DNA of 36,634 bases from Allobrachymonas sp. (GTDB taxonomy: Bacteria > Pseudomonadota > Gammaproteobacteria > Burkholderiales > Burkholderiaceae_C), in the NCBI GenBank assembly GCA_030529505.1, contig JAUMWT010000019.1:3692-40325 (forward strand), in the 5' to 3' direction. Positions within the stretch are counted from its first letter, which is position 1; every line of letters starts with the position of its first letter. The notes beneath the pieces are model-generated. The model was given only the letters and a program-made list of their open reading frames with translations. It was not told where the DNA came from and did not search any database. Made by a program: the position numbers and the translations under genes. This document shows positions 22,929 to 32,507 of the stretch, one piece after another.

Positions 22929-24128
22929 TCACGCTGCGGCATCGCGCCAGCCGTCGCCCGGCATGATGCGTTTCATGAAGGCATCGAACATGGGCACGGT
23001 AAAGGCCGTGTCGCCGTGCGTGGGGCTCCAGACCATGCCTTTGGCGATCAGCGTGCTGCGCGTGGGCGCCAGGGAAGAGACTTTTTGCCCCAGGCAATCA
23101 GCGATGTCGCCCGAGCGGTGCGGGCCTTCTCCCAACTCGGCCATGGCACGCAGGTAGCGGCGCTCCTTGGGGGTGCAGCGGTCAAAACGCACGCGGAAAA
23201 AACCCTCGTCCAGGCTGGCGATGGCCATGACTGTGGCGCGCTCAACGTCTTGCAGCGTGATGGGGCTTTGCTTGGCTGCCAGCCAGGCCTGTTGGCCCCA
23301 GGTTTGCAAAAAATAGGGGTAGCCGCGCGTGATGTGCACGATTTGCTGCAAGGCCGCTTCTTCGATTTGCACGCCCTCGCTGGCCAGCGGCCTTTCAATG
23401 GCCTGGCGCGCCTCATCCGGCGTGAGCGGACCGATGAAGGGAAAGTCAAACAGGCGCTCGGCATAGGATTTGGCATCGCCCATTTGCCCGCGCAACTGCG
23501 GCAGGCCCGCGCCCGCCATCACGACCGGCAAGCGACGTTGCGCCACACGGTGCAGCGCGGTGATCAAGGCGGCCAGTTGCTCCTCGGGCACGTATTGCAA
23601 TTCGTCGATGAACAGGGCCAGCGCCGTGTCTGCAGCCTGGGCCGCCAGGCCGACTTGCTCCATCAGCGCCTGCAAATCGTGTTCCAGATCGCCGTTATCG
23701 GCCAGGCCGGGTTCAGGCTCGTGGTCGATACCGACTTCGATGTCGCCGTACTTCACCTTCAGGCCCTTGGCAAAGCCGGCCAAGGCCCGCAAACCGCGAA
23801 TGGCCAGCGCCTTGGCGGTTTCGGTTTGGCTCAAGCGCAACAGAGTCTGGCGCAACTGGGGCGCCAGCAGGGCGGGCAAAGATCGGTTTTCGGGGGCTTC
23901 CAGGCGGATGGCGTGGATGCCTGTGGCCTCAGCGTCCTGGCGGATGCGATCCAGCAACACGGTCTTGCCCACGCCGCGCAGCCCGATCAGGATGACGCTT
24001 TTGGCGGGGCGGCCCGCGCGGGCGCGCTGAAGGGCTACCAGGGCAGATTGCAGTACTTGCTCGCGCCCCACCAAATCGGGCGGCGGCGTGCCGGCACCGG
24101 GGGCGAAGGGGTCTCTGAGTGCGTCCAT
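22929..24128 (-). CDS. AAA ATPase with C-terminal winged-helix region (ORC/Cdc6-like)
   Basis: A 399-residue P-loop ATPase. Walker A GLRGVGKT (49-56), Walker B LALFIDELQYV (D175, E176), a sensor-1-like VVMAGAGLPQL, then RGYPYFLQTWGQQAW and a C-terminal region with RRYLRAMAELGEGPHRSGDI that looks like a winged helix. This layout resembles the archaeal-type ATPase/Orc1-Cdc6 group, found in bacteria as accessory genes of unknown role. The upstream DNA is strikingly AT-rich. It is a single gene; function cannot be named. Confidence 0.82.
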   Translation of the reverse strand: MDALRDPFAPGAGTPPPDLVGREQVLQSALVALQRARAGRPAKSVILIGLRGVGKTVLLDRIRQDAEATGIHAIRLEAPENRSLPALLAPQLRQTLLRLSQTETAKALAIRGLRALAGFAKGLKVKYGDIEVGIDHEPEPGLADNGDLEHDLQALMEQVGLAAQAADTALALFIDELQYVPEEQLAALITALHRVAQRRLPVVMAGAGLPQLRGQMGDAKSYAERLFDFPFIGPLTPDEARQAIERPLASEGVQIEEAALQQIVHITRGYPYFLQTWGQQAWLAAKQSPITLQDVERATVMAIASLDEGFFRVRFDRCTPKERRYLRAMAELGEGPHRSGDIADCLGQKVSSLAPTRSTLIAKGMVWSPTHGDTAFTVPMFDAFMKRIMPGDGWRDAAA

Positions 24129-24141
24129 GCCGCCCAGTATA
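24129..24141 (-). promoter_or_regulatory. -10 box 7 nt before the ATPase ATG
   Basis: On the minus strand TATACT (24141-24136) is followed by GGGCGGC and ATG (24128). TTTACT lies 19 bases upstream as a weak -35. No Shine-Dalgarno sequence precedes the ATG, so a leaderless mRNA is likely. Confidence 0.55.
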
Positions 24142-24164
24142 GTGAATTTATAGCGGAATTAGTA

Positions 24165-24187
24165 AAGTTATGTTTTTCTAATAACTT
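24165..24187. promoter_or_regulatory. AT-rich palindrome upstream of the ATPase gene
   Basis: AAGTTAT (24165-24171) and ATAACTT (24181-24187) are perfect complements with a 9-nt centre, just upstream of the ATPase promoter box. It could be an operator. The very low GC content here contrasts with the flanks. Confidence 0.45.
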
Positions 24188-24278
24188 GAATAATTTCACT
24201 TGATTTGCCGCACGAAAGAGGCCTTTTTCCCGCTCCGTCAGGCTGATGATGGCAGGACTAGGCGCATCCAGCACCTGA

Positions 24279-25499
<1,221 letters not shown>

Positions 25500-25639
25500 T
25501 CAATGGCTGCAACAACGAGGCAGCATCGGTACTCACTTCCATGACAGCAGAAAGCCCCGTCTTGCGCGCCAGAAAAGCATGTGGCAAGCCATGCACAAGC
25601 AGTAAATGGCGAGCAGCCGAAGGGTCTGCTCATCCCGCC

Positions 25640-25834
25640 AGACAACATATGAGCATGCAACAAAAATGTTGGCGCCATCGAAAAACCAGCTCAAAGTCTT
25701 TGCACCGTGCCTGCTGCTCCGCAGAAGAGACAAGCACAAGGCGCAGGCGAGCCGAGCACTCGGCAAGCATTTGCACACGGCAGATGCCGCCTTGGCGAAA
25801 CGAGTCGAGTCCCAACGGGATTTTGAACACCCCT
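25640..25834. repeat. Probable decayed MITE copy F
   Basis: CAAGCATTTGCACACGGCAG (about 25762-25781) aligns with CAAGATTTGCAACGCAGCAG of MITE A, and GGGATTTTGAACACCCCTG at the right end shares TGTTCAAAATC (minus strand) with copies C and D. The left boundary is a guess from the usual element length; no target duplication is visible. No gene is supported in 25468-25845. Confidence 0.35.
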
Positions 25835-25845
25835 GCCCTCTGCAC

Positions 25846-27015
25846 TCACTCGCCGTCGGCGGCCTTACCCTCACCGTGCTTTGCATCGGGCACGCTGGAC
25901 TGGGTCGCATCGCCTGTTCGACGGGCGCGCGGATGGGCCGCGTCGTACACCTTGGCCAGGTGCTGAAAGTCCAGCCGCGTATAAACCTGCGTGGTGCTGA
26001 TGTTGGCGTGGCCCAGCAGCTCTTGCACCGCCCGCAAATCGCCGCTGCTTTGCAGCAAATGGCTGGCAAAAGAATGGCGCAGCATGTGCGGGTGCACGGC
26101 CACCGGCAGGCCCGCCTGTTGGGCGCGGCGGCGCAGTTGCTGCCAGATGGACTGGGCCGTGAGCCGCGTGCCGTTGCGGCCCGCCAGCAAAGCCGGCGTA
26201 TGCGCCAGCGCAGGCACCGTGGCGCGCACGGCCAGCCACTGCCGGGCGCGTTCCAGCGCCACGCGCGAAAGCGGCACGCTGCGGCGCTTGCTGCCCTTGC
26301 CCAGCACGTGGGCCATGCCGTCGTCCAAGTCGAGCCAGCCACGCGCCTGGGCGCTGGCCTGCGCGTCCAGCCCCACCAATTCGCCCACGCGCAAGCCGCT
26401 GCCGTAAAGCAGTTCCACCATCAGTTGATCGCGCACTTCCATCCACGCCGCATCGGCCGCCCGTTTACCGCCTTGGCGGCCGCGGCCACGCCGGTCAGCG
26501 CCATCGGTTGATGCACGGAAATCAGCCAGCTGCACGGCGGCATCCACGGGCAAGGCTTTGGGCAAGGGCTTGGCCGCTTTGGGTGCGCGCACACCGTCGA
26601 GCGGGTTGTGCTGCAGGCGCTGCGTTTGCGCCAGCCAGCGGTAAAAGCCGCGCCAGCCCGAGAGGATGAGCGCAATGCCCCGCGCACTGCGACCCTGGCT
26701 GTGCATCTGGGCAATCCACTGCCGCATGTGCGCGGCCTGCACCTGCGCCAGGCTCACGCCCGCCTGTTGTGCATGGCGCTGCAGGCGCTGCAAATCGGCC
26801 GTGTACAGCGCCACGGTACGTTCGGCCAGGCGCTTTTCGTGTTGCACGTGCGCCAGATAGGCCTGCACCCAGGCTTGATCGTTTGTTTCTGTGTTTTTGC
26901 CTGCAGCGTTGGGGGCGTTGGTTGGCGCTGCGTTCATGGCGGCATCTGGCGCAGGCGCCGCTGCGGCAGACTGATCGGACTGATTGCTACGGGTGGACGG
27001 CAGATGGGCAGACAT
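25846..27015 (-). CDS. xerC: Tyrosine recombinase XerC
   Basis: A 389-residue tyrosine recombinase that with XerD resolves chromosome dimers at dif. All catalytic residues are present: R209 (GSGLRVGEL), K240 (GKGSKRR), H310 and R313 (HPHMLRHSFASHLL), H336 (LGHANISTTQ) and Tyr345 (VYTRLD). The N-terminal SAM-like DNA-binding domain begins near residue 46; the preceding 45 residues are an unusual Ala/Asn-rich extension, so a start at the internal ATG (residue 27) is possible. A Gly/Arg/Lys-rich loop at about 170-190 is also longer than usual. Third gene of the dapF operon, so it is the host XerC and not the missing phage integrase. Confidence 0.95.
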   Translation of the reverse strand: MSAHLPSTRSNQSDQSAAAAPAPDAAMNAAPTNAPNAAGKNTETNDQAWVQAYLAHVQHEKRLAERTVALYTADLQRLQRHAQQAGVSLAQVQAAHMRQWIAQMHSQGRSARGIALILSGWRGFYRWLAQTQRLQHNPLDGVRAPKAAKPLPKALPVDAAVQLADFRASTDGADRRGRGRQGGKRAADAAWMEVRDQLMVELLYGSGLRVGELVGLDAQASAQARGWLDLDDGMAHVLGKGSKRRSVPLSRVALERARQWLAVRATVPALAHTPALLAGRNGTRLTAQSIWQQLRRRAQQAGLPVAVHPHMLRHSFASHLLQSSGDLRAVQELLGHANISTTQVYTRLDFQHLAKVYDAAHPRARRTGDATQSSVPDAKHGEGKAADGE

Positions 27016-27049
27016 GGCGCAACTAGGCAGAAGGCCACCCGGCAGCGGC

Positions 27050-27811
27050 TTATTCGGCCGCGGGGTTGGCAGGCGTAGCCGCTACGCCTGTTGCAGCAGC
27101 AGGCTGCGGCGCAGAAGCGGATGCTGGTGCAGTCACCAGCAGGCGCGAGAGCGCAGCGCTGGCCATTTGGCCGATGTGCTCCAGATAGTCGGTGGCCATA
27201 TCGTCTTGGTAGCGGCTGGCATCGGGCGAGGCCAGCACCAGCAGGCCAAAGGCGCTGGCCGTGTCTTTGGCTCGCAGCGGAATCAGCGCCAACGAGGCGG
27301 CCAGCAGCGGCTCCTTCAGCCAACGCACGGCTTCCACGCTCACGTGCACGCCGCAGTAGGGGGTGCTCAAGGACGAGGCAAAGCTCTTGGTGTCGCTGCT
27401 CACGCCCTGGGCGAAGGGCGCATCGACATATGGCGGGGCCACGTTCCACACGCGAATGGCCACCTGCGGCACCACGAACTGCTCGCGAATGTCGTCGCAG
27501 ATCTTTTGTGGCAGCGCGGCGGGGTCGTGTTCCAGATGCAGGCCCATGGCCCAATGCAGCAGGCGGTTGGTGGTGACGCTGTTTTCGCTGCCGTGGCGGA
27601 TCATTTCAACCAGGCGGGTTTCGAGTACCTTGATTTTTTCGCGCAGCATTTCAGCCTGACGCTCGTGCAGGCTCACCACGCGCTGACCGTGGGCGCTGCC
27701 CAGTTGCAGATCGGTGAGCAGCTCGGGGTTGCGCTGGAAGAAGCCGGGGTTTTGAATCAGGTACTCGGCGAGGTCGCGCTCGGTCAGCGGGGCAAGGTCG
27801 TTGCTGTTCAT
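27050..27811 (-). CDS. DUF484 family protein (YigA-like)
   Basis: A 253-residue protein with the DUF484 pattern: LTERDLAEYLIQNPGFFQRN, then ELLTDLQLGSAHGQRVVSLH and a coiled coil (ERQAEMLREKIKVLETRLVE) leading to a GAF-like domain (SLALIPLRAKDTASAFGLLV, DYLEHIGQMASAALSRL). It sits between dapF and xerC exactly as yigA does in enterobacteria; its function is unknown. AGGAG lies 9 bases before the ATG at 27811. Confidence 0.9.
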   Translation of the reverse strand: MNSNDLAPLTERDLAEYLIQNPGFFQRNPELLTDLQLGSAHGQRVVSLHERQAEMLREKIKVLETRLVEMIRHGSENSVTTNRLLHWAMGLHLEHDPAALPQKICDDIREQFVVPQVAIRVWNVAPPYVDAPFAQGVSSDTKSFASSLSTPYCGVHVSVEAVRWLKEPLLAASLALIPLRAKDTASAFGLLVLASPDASRYQDDMATDYLEHIGQMASAALSRLLVTAPASASAPQPAAATGVAATPANPAAE

Positions 27812-27844
27812 GGCATGGAACTCCTGGAAATTTGGGGGCTGCAC

Positions 27845-28762
27845 TCACGCGGGTGCGCCGGGCAGATGAGGCAAGGCGGGCCAATCGGGCAAAGGGTGAT
27901 CGGGCAATTCGATTTCGCCGCGGTACACGGTCACGGCTGGTCCGGTCAGCAGCACGGGGGCATTATCCCCCGCCCAATCGATGCGCAAGATGCCGCCGCG
28001 CGCATCGACTTGCACCGAAGCATCAAGCAGCCCCAGGCGCATGCCGCACACGGCGGCCGCGCAAGCGCCCGTGCCACAGGCCAGCGTTTCGCCCGAGCCG
28101 CGCTCGTACACGCGCAGGCGAATGTGCCCGCGATCAATGATCTGCATGAAGCCCACGTTGACGCTGGCCGGAAACTGCGGCAGCGCCTGAATCGCCGCGC
28201 CCCATACGGCCACGGGGGCAGCGTCCACATCCGCCACTTGCAACACGGCGTGCGGGTTGCCCATGGAGGCCACGGCCACCTCGCTCAGCGGCGTTTGCCC
28301 GCAGCCCACGGGCAGCGCCCACAGCTCAGCCGCGCCTTGCTGGCGGTGCGCCAGGCCCTCGGTCACGAAAGGCAAGGCCGCTGGCACGAAAGCAGGCGCG
28401 CCCATATCGACCGTGACCAGGCCATCTGCACGCGCATGCAAGGTGATGCAGCCGCGCTGCACCGCCACGCGGATGCTGGCCTTGTCGCTCAGCCCCTGTT
28501 CGTGCACAAAGCGCACGAAGCAGCGCGCGCCGTTGCCGCAGTGCTCCACCTCGCCGCCATCGGCGTTGTGGATGCGGTAGGAAAAATCCACATCCGGCGC
28601 GGGCGCTGGGCCTACGCTCAGGATCTGATCGGCCCCTACGCCAAAGCGGCGGTCGGCCAGAAAGCGGTAATGCGCAGGCTGCAAGCCCAGCGGGCCGCGC
28701 GTTTCGTCGAGCACGACAAAGTCATTGCCCGCCCCTTGCATTTTGGTAAACGGTATGCGCAT
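27845..28762 (-). CDS. dapF: Diaminopimelate epimerase
   Basis: A 305-residue cofactor-independent epimerase that converts LL- to meso-diaminopimelate for lysine and peptidoglycan. The two catalytic cysteines are C75 ([15 protein letters not shown]) and C229 ([15 protein letters not shown]). The N-terminus [19 protein letters not shown] is canonical, which fixes the start at 28762. First gene of a leftward operon with DUF484 (33-bp gap) and xerC. The region 28763-28984 upstream shows no gene. Confidence 0.96.
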   Translation of the reverse strand: MRIPFTKMQGAGNDFVVLDETRGPLGLQPAHYRFLADRRFGVGADQILSVGPAPAPDVDFSYRIHNADGGEVEHCGNGARCFVRFVHEQGLSDKASIRVAVQRGCITLHARADGLVTVDMGAPAFVPAALPFVTEGLAHRQQGAAELWALPVGCGQTPLSEVAVASMGNPHAVLQVADVDAAPVAVWGAAIQALPQFPASVNVGFMQIIDRGHIRLRVYERGSGETLACGTGACAAAVCGMRLGLLDASVQVDARGGILRIDWAGDNAPVLLTGPAVTVYRGEIELPDHPLPDWPALPHLPGAPA

Positions 28763-28984
28763 GCTGGTGATCCCCCCGGTTGCGTGGACGTGCAAGTATG
28801 CGACGTGTTCAATATGCGGCATGCTCAATACGCGGCCTGCGCAGGGCGTTGGCCGCCCTGCCCTGGCTCCAGCCCGCCGCTCTGTCGCCAGTCGCGGGCC
28901 GAGCGAGCAGCCGGCCCTTGCGGGTGGCACGGTTGGCGCCCGCACGTTTCGCTTGCGGCTTCAACCGCTGCCGCCAACAGCGGC

Positions 28985-29842
28985 TTATTCAAACACCACG
29001 GTGCGGCTGCCGTTGAGCAGCACGCGGTGTTCGCTGTGCCATTTCACGGCGCGGGCCAGCACCTGGCTTTCGGTGTCGCGGCCGATGGCCGTGAGGTCTT
29101 CGACCGAATGGCTGTGGTTCACGCGGGCCACGTCTTGTTCGATGATGGGGCCTTCGTCCAGATCGGAAGTCACGTAATGCGCCGTGGCGCCGATGAGCTT
29201 GACGCCCCGGTCATGCGCCTGGTAGTAAGGCCGCGCCCCCTTGAAGCTGGGCAAGAAGCTGTGGTGGATGTTGATGATGCGCCCGGGCATGGATTGGCAC
29301 ACGCTGTCGCTCAGGATCTGCATGTAGCGCGCCAGCACCACCAGTTCGGCCCCTTCGCACTGGATGATTTCCATCATGCGGCGCTCGGCCTGCTCGCGCT
29401 TGTCGCGCGTGGAAGGCACGTGGTGAAACGGCACGTTGTAGCCCGCCGCCATTTGATAAAAGTCGCGGTGGTTGCTGATGACGGCGCGCACATCGATGGC
29501 GAGCAAGCCGCTCTTCCAGCGGAAGAGCAAGTCGTTCAGGCAGTGCCCCTCTTTGCTGACCATGATGATGGTTGGCACGGGCGCATGCGCCACGTGCAGC
29601 TGCGTTTGCATCTGGTAGGGCGCGGCAAATTCGGCCAGCTTGTCGCGCAAGGCGGCCAAATCGGCCTGCGGCGTGCTGAAGTCGATGCGCATGAAAAACA
29701 GGCCCGAATCCAGATCGCTGAATTGCGCGATCTCTTCCATATTGCCTTCGTTCTGCAGCACGAAGCCGGAAACGGCGTGCACCAGCCCTTTGCGGTCGGG
29801 GCAAGAGAGGGTGAGGATGTAGCGGGAAAGAGGTGTCGTCAT
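28985..29842 (-). CDS. purU: Formyltetrahydrofolate deformylase
   Basis: A 285-residue enzyme that hydrolyses 10-formyl-THF to formate and THF, balancing the one-carbon pool and supplying formate for purine synthesis. N-terminal ACT domain (about 6-85; LTLSCPDRKGLVHAVSGFVL) and a C-terminal formyltransferase-like domain with catalytic N191, H193 (RIINIHHSFLPSFKGA) and D229 (VTSDLDEGPIIEQDV). The length is normal. It is the only one-carbon gene here, lying between the dapF operon and the BMP importer operon. Confidence 0.95.
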   Translation of the reverse strand: MTTPLSRYILTLSCPDRKGLVHAVSGFVLQNEGNMEEIAQFSDLDSGLFFMRIDFSTPQADLAALRDKLAEFAAPYQMQTQLHVAHAPVPTIIMVSKEGHCLNDLLFRWKSGLLAIDVRAVISNHRDFYQMAAGYNVPFHHVPSTRDKREQAERRMMEIIQCEGAELVVLARYMQILSDSVCQSMPGRIINIHHSFLPSFKGARPYYQAHDRGVKLIGATAHYVTSDLDEGPIIEQDVARVNHSHSVEDLTAIGRDTESQVLARAVKWHSEHRVLLNGSRTVVFE

Positions 29843-30220
29843 GTGCCACTCAGCTCGTCAAAAAGAAAAAGGCCCGTCAGATGCGGGGCGGTGGGTATGA
29901 GGTGCTTACAGCTGCCTCGGATGCGGCGCCGGATATCGGCCCAGCCATGTTCATCAAGCACGGGCATCAGATCAGGTGCAGGCAGCCGATGCAAACGGCA
30001 CGGTTGCCAGCGGCAGCGGCTCGACGGGCGGGCAAGTGGCAGGACCGCTTGTGTGGCCCCACCTCGCCCTACCACCACAGCACTTGTTACCGGAATCGCG
30101 GCCAGGCTGAGCCCTGGATTTGGGGCGGGCGATGCAAGCGGCGTTTCTGCCGCGAAACCTGCAAAGCTTGGGCATCGCCAAGCCCTCGTCTCCAGTACGC
30201 CAGCCCAGCCGGTGTACCGC
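29843..30220. other. Intergenic stretch without supported gene
   Basis: No reading frame here resembles a protein. A 6-bp stem GCTTGG/CCAAGC near 30168-30185 lies about 35-50 bases beyond the stop of the BMP gene but has no T run, so it is at best a weak terminator. Nothing else stands out. Confidence 0.4.
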
Positions 30221-31417
30221 TTACTTGGCGCCGGGCACCGTGCCTTCCACGCCTTGCACGTAGAAGTTGATGCCTTGCAGGAATTTATCGTCGGCCACCT
30301 GGTCTTTGGCCAGCACTTCCTTGCCGGATTGATCCAGGATCGGGCCTTTCCAGATGGTGAAGCTGCCATCTTTCAGGCCGGCCTTGACGGCTGCCAGTTT
30401 TTCGGTTGCGGCTGGCGGCACATCACTGGCAACGCCCACCAGGTCGATCGCGTCTTCTTTCACGCCCCACCAGGATTGATTGGGCTGCCATTTGCCATCG
30501 AGCACGTCACGCACGGTCTTGACGTAATAGGGGCCCCAGTTGATCACGGCCGAAGCGATGTGCGCCTTGGGGCCGTATTTGCTCATGTCCGAATCCCAGC
30601 CGAAGCCGCGCTTGCCCATTTTCTCGGCGGTTTGCAGCACGGCTGATGAGTCGGTGTTCTGGAACAGCACGTCGGCCCCGCCGTTGATGAGGGCCGTGGC
30701 CGCTTCGGTTTCCTTGGGCGGATCGAACCAGTTGTTGACCCAGACCACGCGCGTTTTGATGTTGGGGTTGGTGCTTTGCGCACCCAGCGTGAAGCTGTTG
30801 ATGTTGCGAATCACCTCGGGGATGGGCACCGAAGCCACCACGCCCAGGGTGTTGGTTTGGGTCATGTGGCCCGCCAGCACGCCCGCCATGTAGGCGCCTT
30901 CGTAAGTGCGGCTGTCGTAGTGGGCGAAGTTGGGCGCGGTTTTGTAGCCGGTGGCGTGCTCGAACTTCACGTTCGGAAAGTCTTTGGCGGCCTTGAGCGT
31001 GGGATCCATGAAGCCAAAGCTCGTGGCAAAAATCAACTGGTTGCCCTGGCCGGCCAGGTCGCGCGCCACGCGCTCGGCGTCGGGGCCTTCGGGCACGCTT
31101 TCGACGATGCTGGTTTGCACCTTGTCGCCAAATTCGGCTTCCACGGCTTTGCGGCCATTGTCGTGGGCATAGGTCCAGCCGCCATCGCCCACCGGCCCCA
31201 CGTAGATGAAGCCGATTTTGAGCGGGCCGCTGGCCGTACCAGCCGCGTTGCCGCCAGCCGCAGCAGCAGATGCCGACGCTGCAGCATCAGCCGCGCCAGC
31301 CTTGTCAGCCGAAGGCGTGTTGGGCGAGCAAGCGGCCAGCGCAGCCGCAGCCAGTGCGCCACCAGCCGCGCGCAGCCAGCGGCGCTTGTTCAGATCAGGG
31401 GTATTCAACAGATTCAT
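30221..31417 (-). CDS. BMP family ABC-transporter substrate-binding lipoprotein
   Basis: A 398-residue periplasmic binding protein of the Bmp/PnrA/Med family. The signal has a Tat-like KRRWLRAAGG followed by lipobox LAAC (Cys30), so a lipoprotein is likely. An Ala/Gly-rich linker leads to LKIGFIYVGPVGDGGWTYAH, then IFATSFGFMDP, KFEHATGYKTAPNFAHYDSR and GVLAGHMTQTNTLGVVAS, all typical of the family. Homologues bind nucleosides or purines. Start 31417 is preferred over 31423 because GAGGAA lies 6 bases upstream of it. Last gene of the importer operon, after a 184-bp gap. Confidence 0.93.
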   Translation of the reverse strand: MNLLNTPDLNKRRWLRAAGGALAAAALAACSPNTPSADKAGAADAAASASAAAAGGNAAGTASGPLKIGFIYVGPVGDGGWTYAHDNGRKAVEAEFGDKVQTSIVESVPEGPDAERVARDLAGQGNQLIFATSFGFMDPTLKAAKDFPNVKFEHATGYKTAPNFAHYDSRTYEGAYMAGVLAGHMTQTNTLGVVASVPIPEVIRNINSFTLGAQSTNPNIKTRVVWVNNWFDPPKETEAATALINGGADVLFQNTDSSAVLQTAEKMGKRGFGWDSDMSKYGPKAHIASAVINWGPYYVKTVRDVLDGKWQPNQSWWGVKEDAIDLVGVASDVPPAATEKLAAVKAGLKDGSFTIWKGPILDQSGKEVLAKDQVADDKFLQGINFYVQGVEGTVPGAK

Positions 31418-31601
31418 GGTCATTTCCTCAAGGCAGTAAAAACAAACAACAAGCAAAAACAATTCACCACAGGCCATCTACATGGCATTCGAAAGCCATC
31501 CTCTTCGGCCCTGCCCGTATCAGCCACCGCTGCCGAGCCTGCATCGCTTGCGCCAATGGCCCGCATCAAGGTGCGGAGCCCAGCGCCTGCTACGCAAACG
31601 C

Positions 31602-32507
31602 TCAACCCGGATGAAAAGGCTGGCCCAGCGCCGCCGGCCGGTTCACGCGAATCCAGGTCGGGTTGCGCGAAATCAGCATCAGCACCACGATGATGACCAG
31701 ATAGGGCAGCATGGTCAGCAACTGGCTGGGCACATCCACGCCCTGGCTTTGCAGCCAGAACTGCAACATCGTCACGCCGCCAAACAGCCACGCGCCCAGC
31801 AGCACGCGCAAGGGCCGCCAAGTGGCAAAGGTGGTAAGCGCCAGCGCAATCCAGCCTTTGCCGGCCACCATGCCCTCGACCCACTGCGGGGTGTACACCA
31901 GCGACAGATAAGCCCCGGCCAGCCCGCACAGGGCACCGCCTGCCAGCACCGCCAGCAGGCGAATGCGCCGCACGGGGTAGCCCAGGCCGTGAGCCGACGC
32001 GGGCGCCTCGCCCACACCGCGCAGCACCAGCCCGGCCCGGCTGCGATCAAAAAACCAGAGCAGAAACACGGCCAGGGCCACGCTCAGATACACCATTGGA
32101 TGCAGGGCCGAGAGCCACTGCCCCAGCAGCGACGATTCACCGGCTGCCGCAGCGTTGCGGGTAGGCAAGGCCTCTTGCGTGTAGGGCACGCCCACAAAGG
32201 CCGATAGGCCCGCGCCCAGCAGCGACAGCGCCAGGCCCGTGGCCGATTGGTTGGTGTTGAACCAGATCACCAGTACGCCCAAAGCGCCGGCCAGCACTGC
32301 GCCCGCAGCCATGCCTGCGGCAAAGCCCAGCCATACGCTGCCGGTGTGCACGGCTGTGGCGTAACCAGCCAAGGCGGCACAGAGCATCATGCCCTCGGCC
32401 CCCAAGTTGATGACGCCTGCTTTTTCATTGATGAGCAAGCCCAGCCCGGCCAGCGCCAGCACCGTGCCCGCGCTGAAGACCGACAGCAGCAGCCCGATGT
32501 CGTTCAT
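31602..32507 (-). CDS. ABC transporter permease, BMP-type operon (second permease)
   Basis: A 301-residue integral membrane protein of the RbsC/NupQ-like group: NDIGLLLSVFSAGTVLALAG, LINEKAGVINLGAEGMMLCA (the conserved EGM loop), SATGLALSLLGAGLSAFVGV and VAGKGWIALALTTFATWRPL. About eight to nine helices. Its start overlaps the stop of the other permease by ATGA (32504-32507), so the two are made together as the heterodimeric channel. Confidence 0.93.
   Translation of the reverse strand: MNDIGLLLSVFSAGTVLALAGLGLLINEKAGVINLGAEGMMLCAALAGYATAVHTGSVWLGFAAGMAAGAVLAGALGVLVIWFNTNQSATGLALSLLGAGLSAFVGVPYTQEALPTRNAAAAGESSLLGQWLSALHPMVYLSVALAVFLLWFFDRSRAGLVLRGVGEAPASAHGLGYPVRRIRLLAVLAGGALCGLAGAYLSLVYTPQWVEGMVAGKGWIALALTTFATWRPLRVLLGAWLFGGVTMLQFWLQSQGVDVPSQLLTMLPYLVIIVVLMLISRNPTWIRVNRPAALGQPFHPG

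Noticed and set aside
21906-24203. A 765-codon open frame on the + strand opposite the AraC and ATPase genes
   Set aside because: Shadow of two real genes; starts inside MITE C and shows no recognisable domain.
25846-27015. XerC considered as the missing phage integrase
   Set aside because: It is about 20 kb away, in the conserved dapF-DUF484-xerC operon, and has XerC motifs throughout.
29839-30369. A 176-codon frame on the minus strand after the BMP gene
   Set aside because: Overlaps the certain BMP gene in another frame and has no motif.
26984-30646. A 1220-codon open frame on the + strand opposite xerC, DUF484, dapF, purU and part of the BMP gene
   Set aside because: It is antisense to five well-identified genes, has His/Gln/Arg-rich composition typical of GC-rich shadow frames, and shows no domain.
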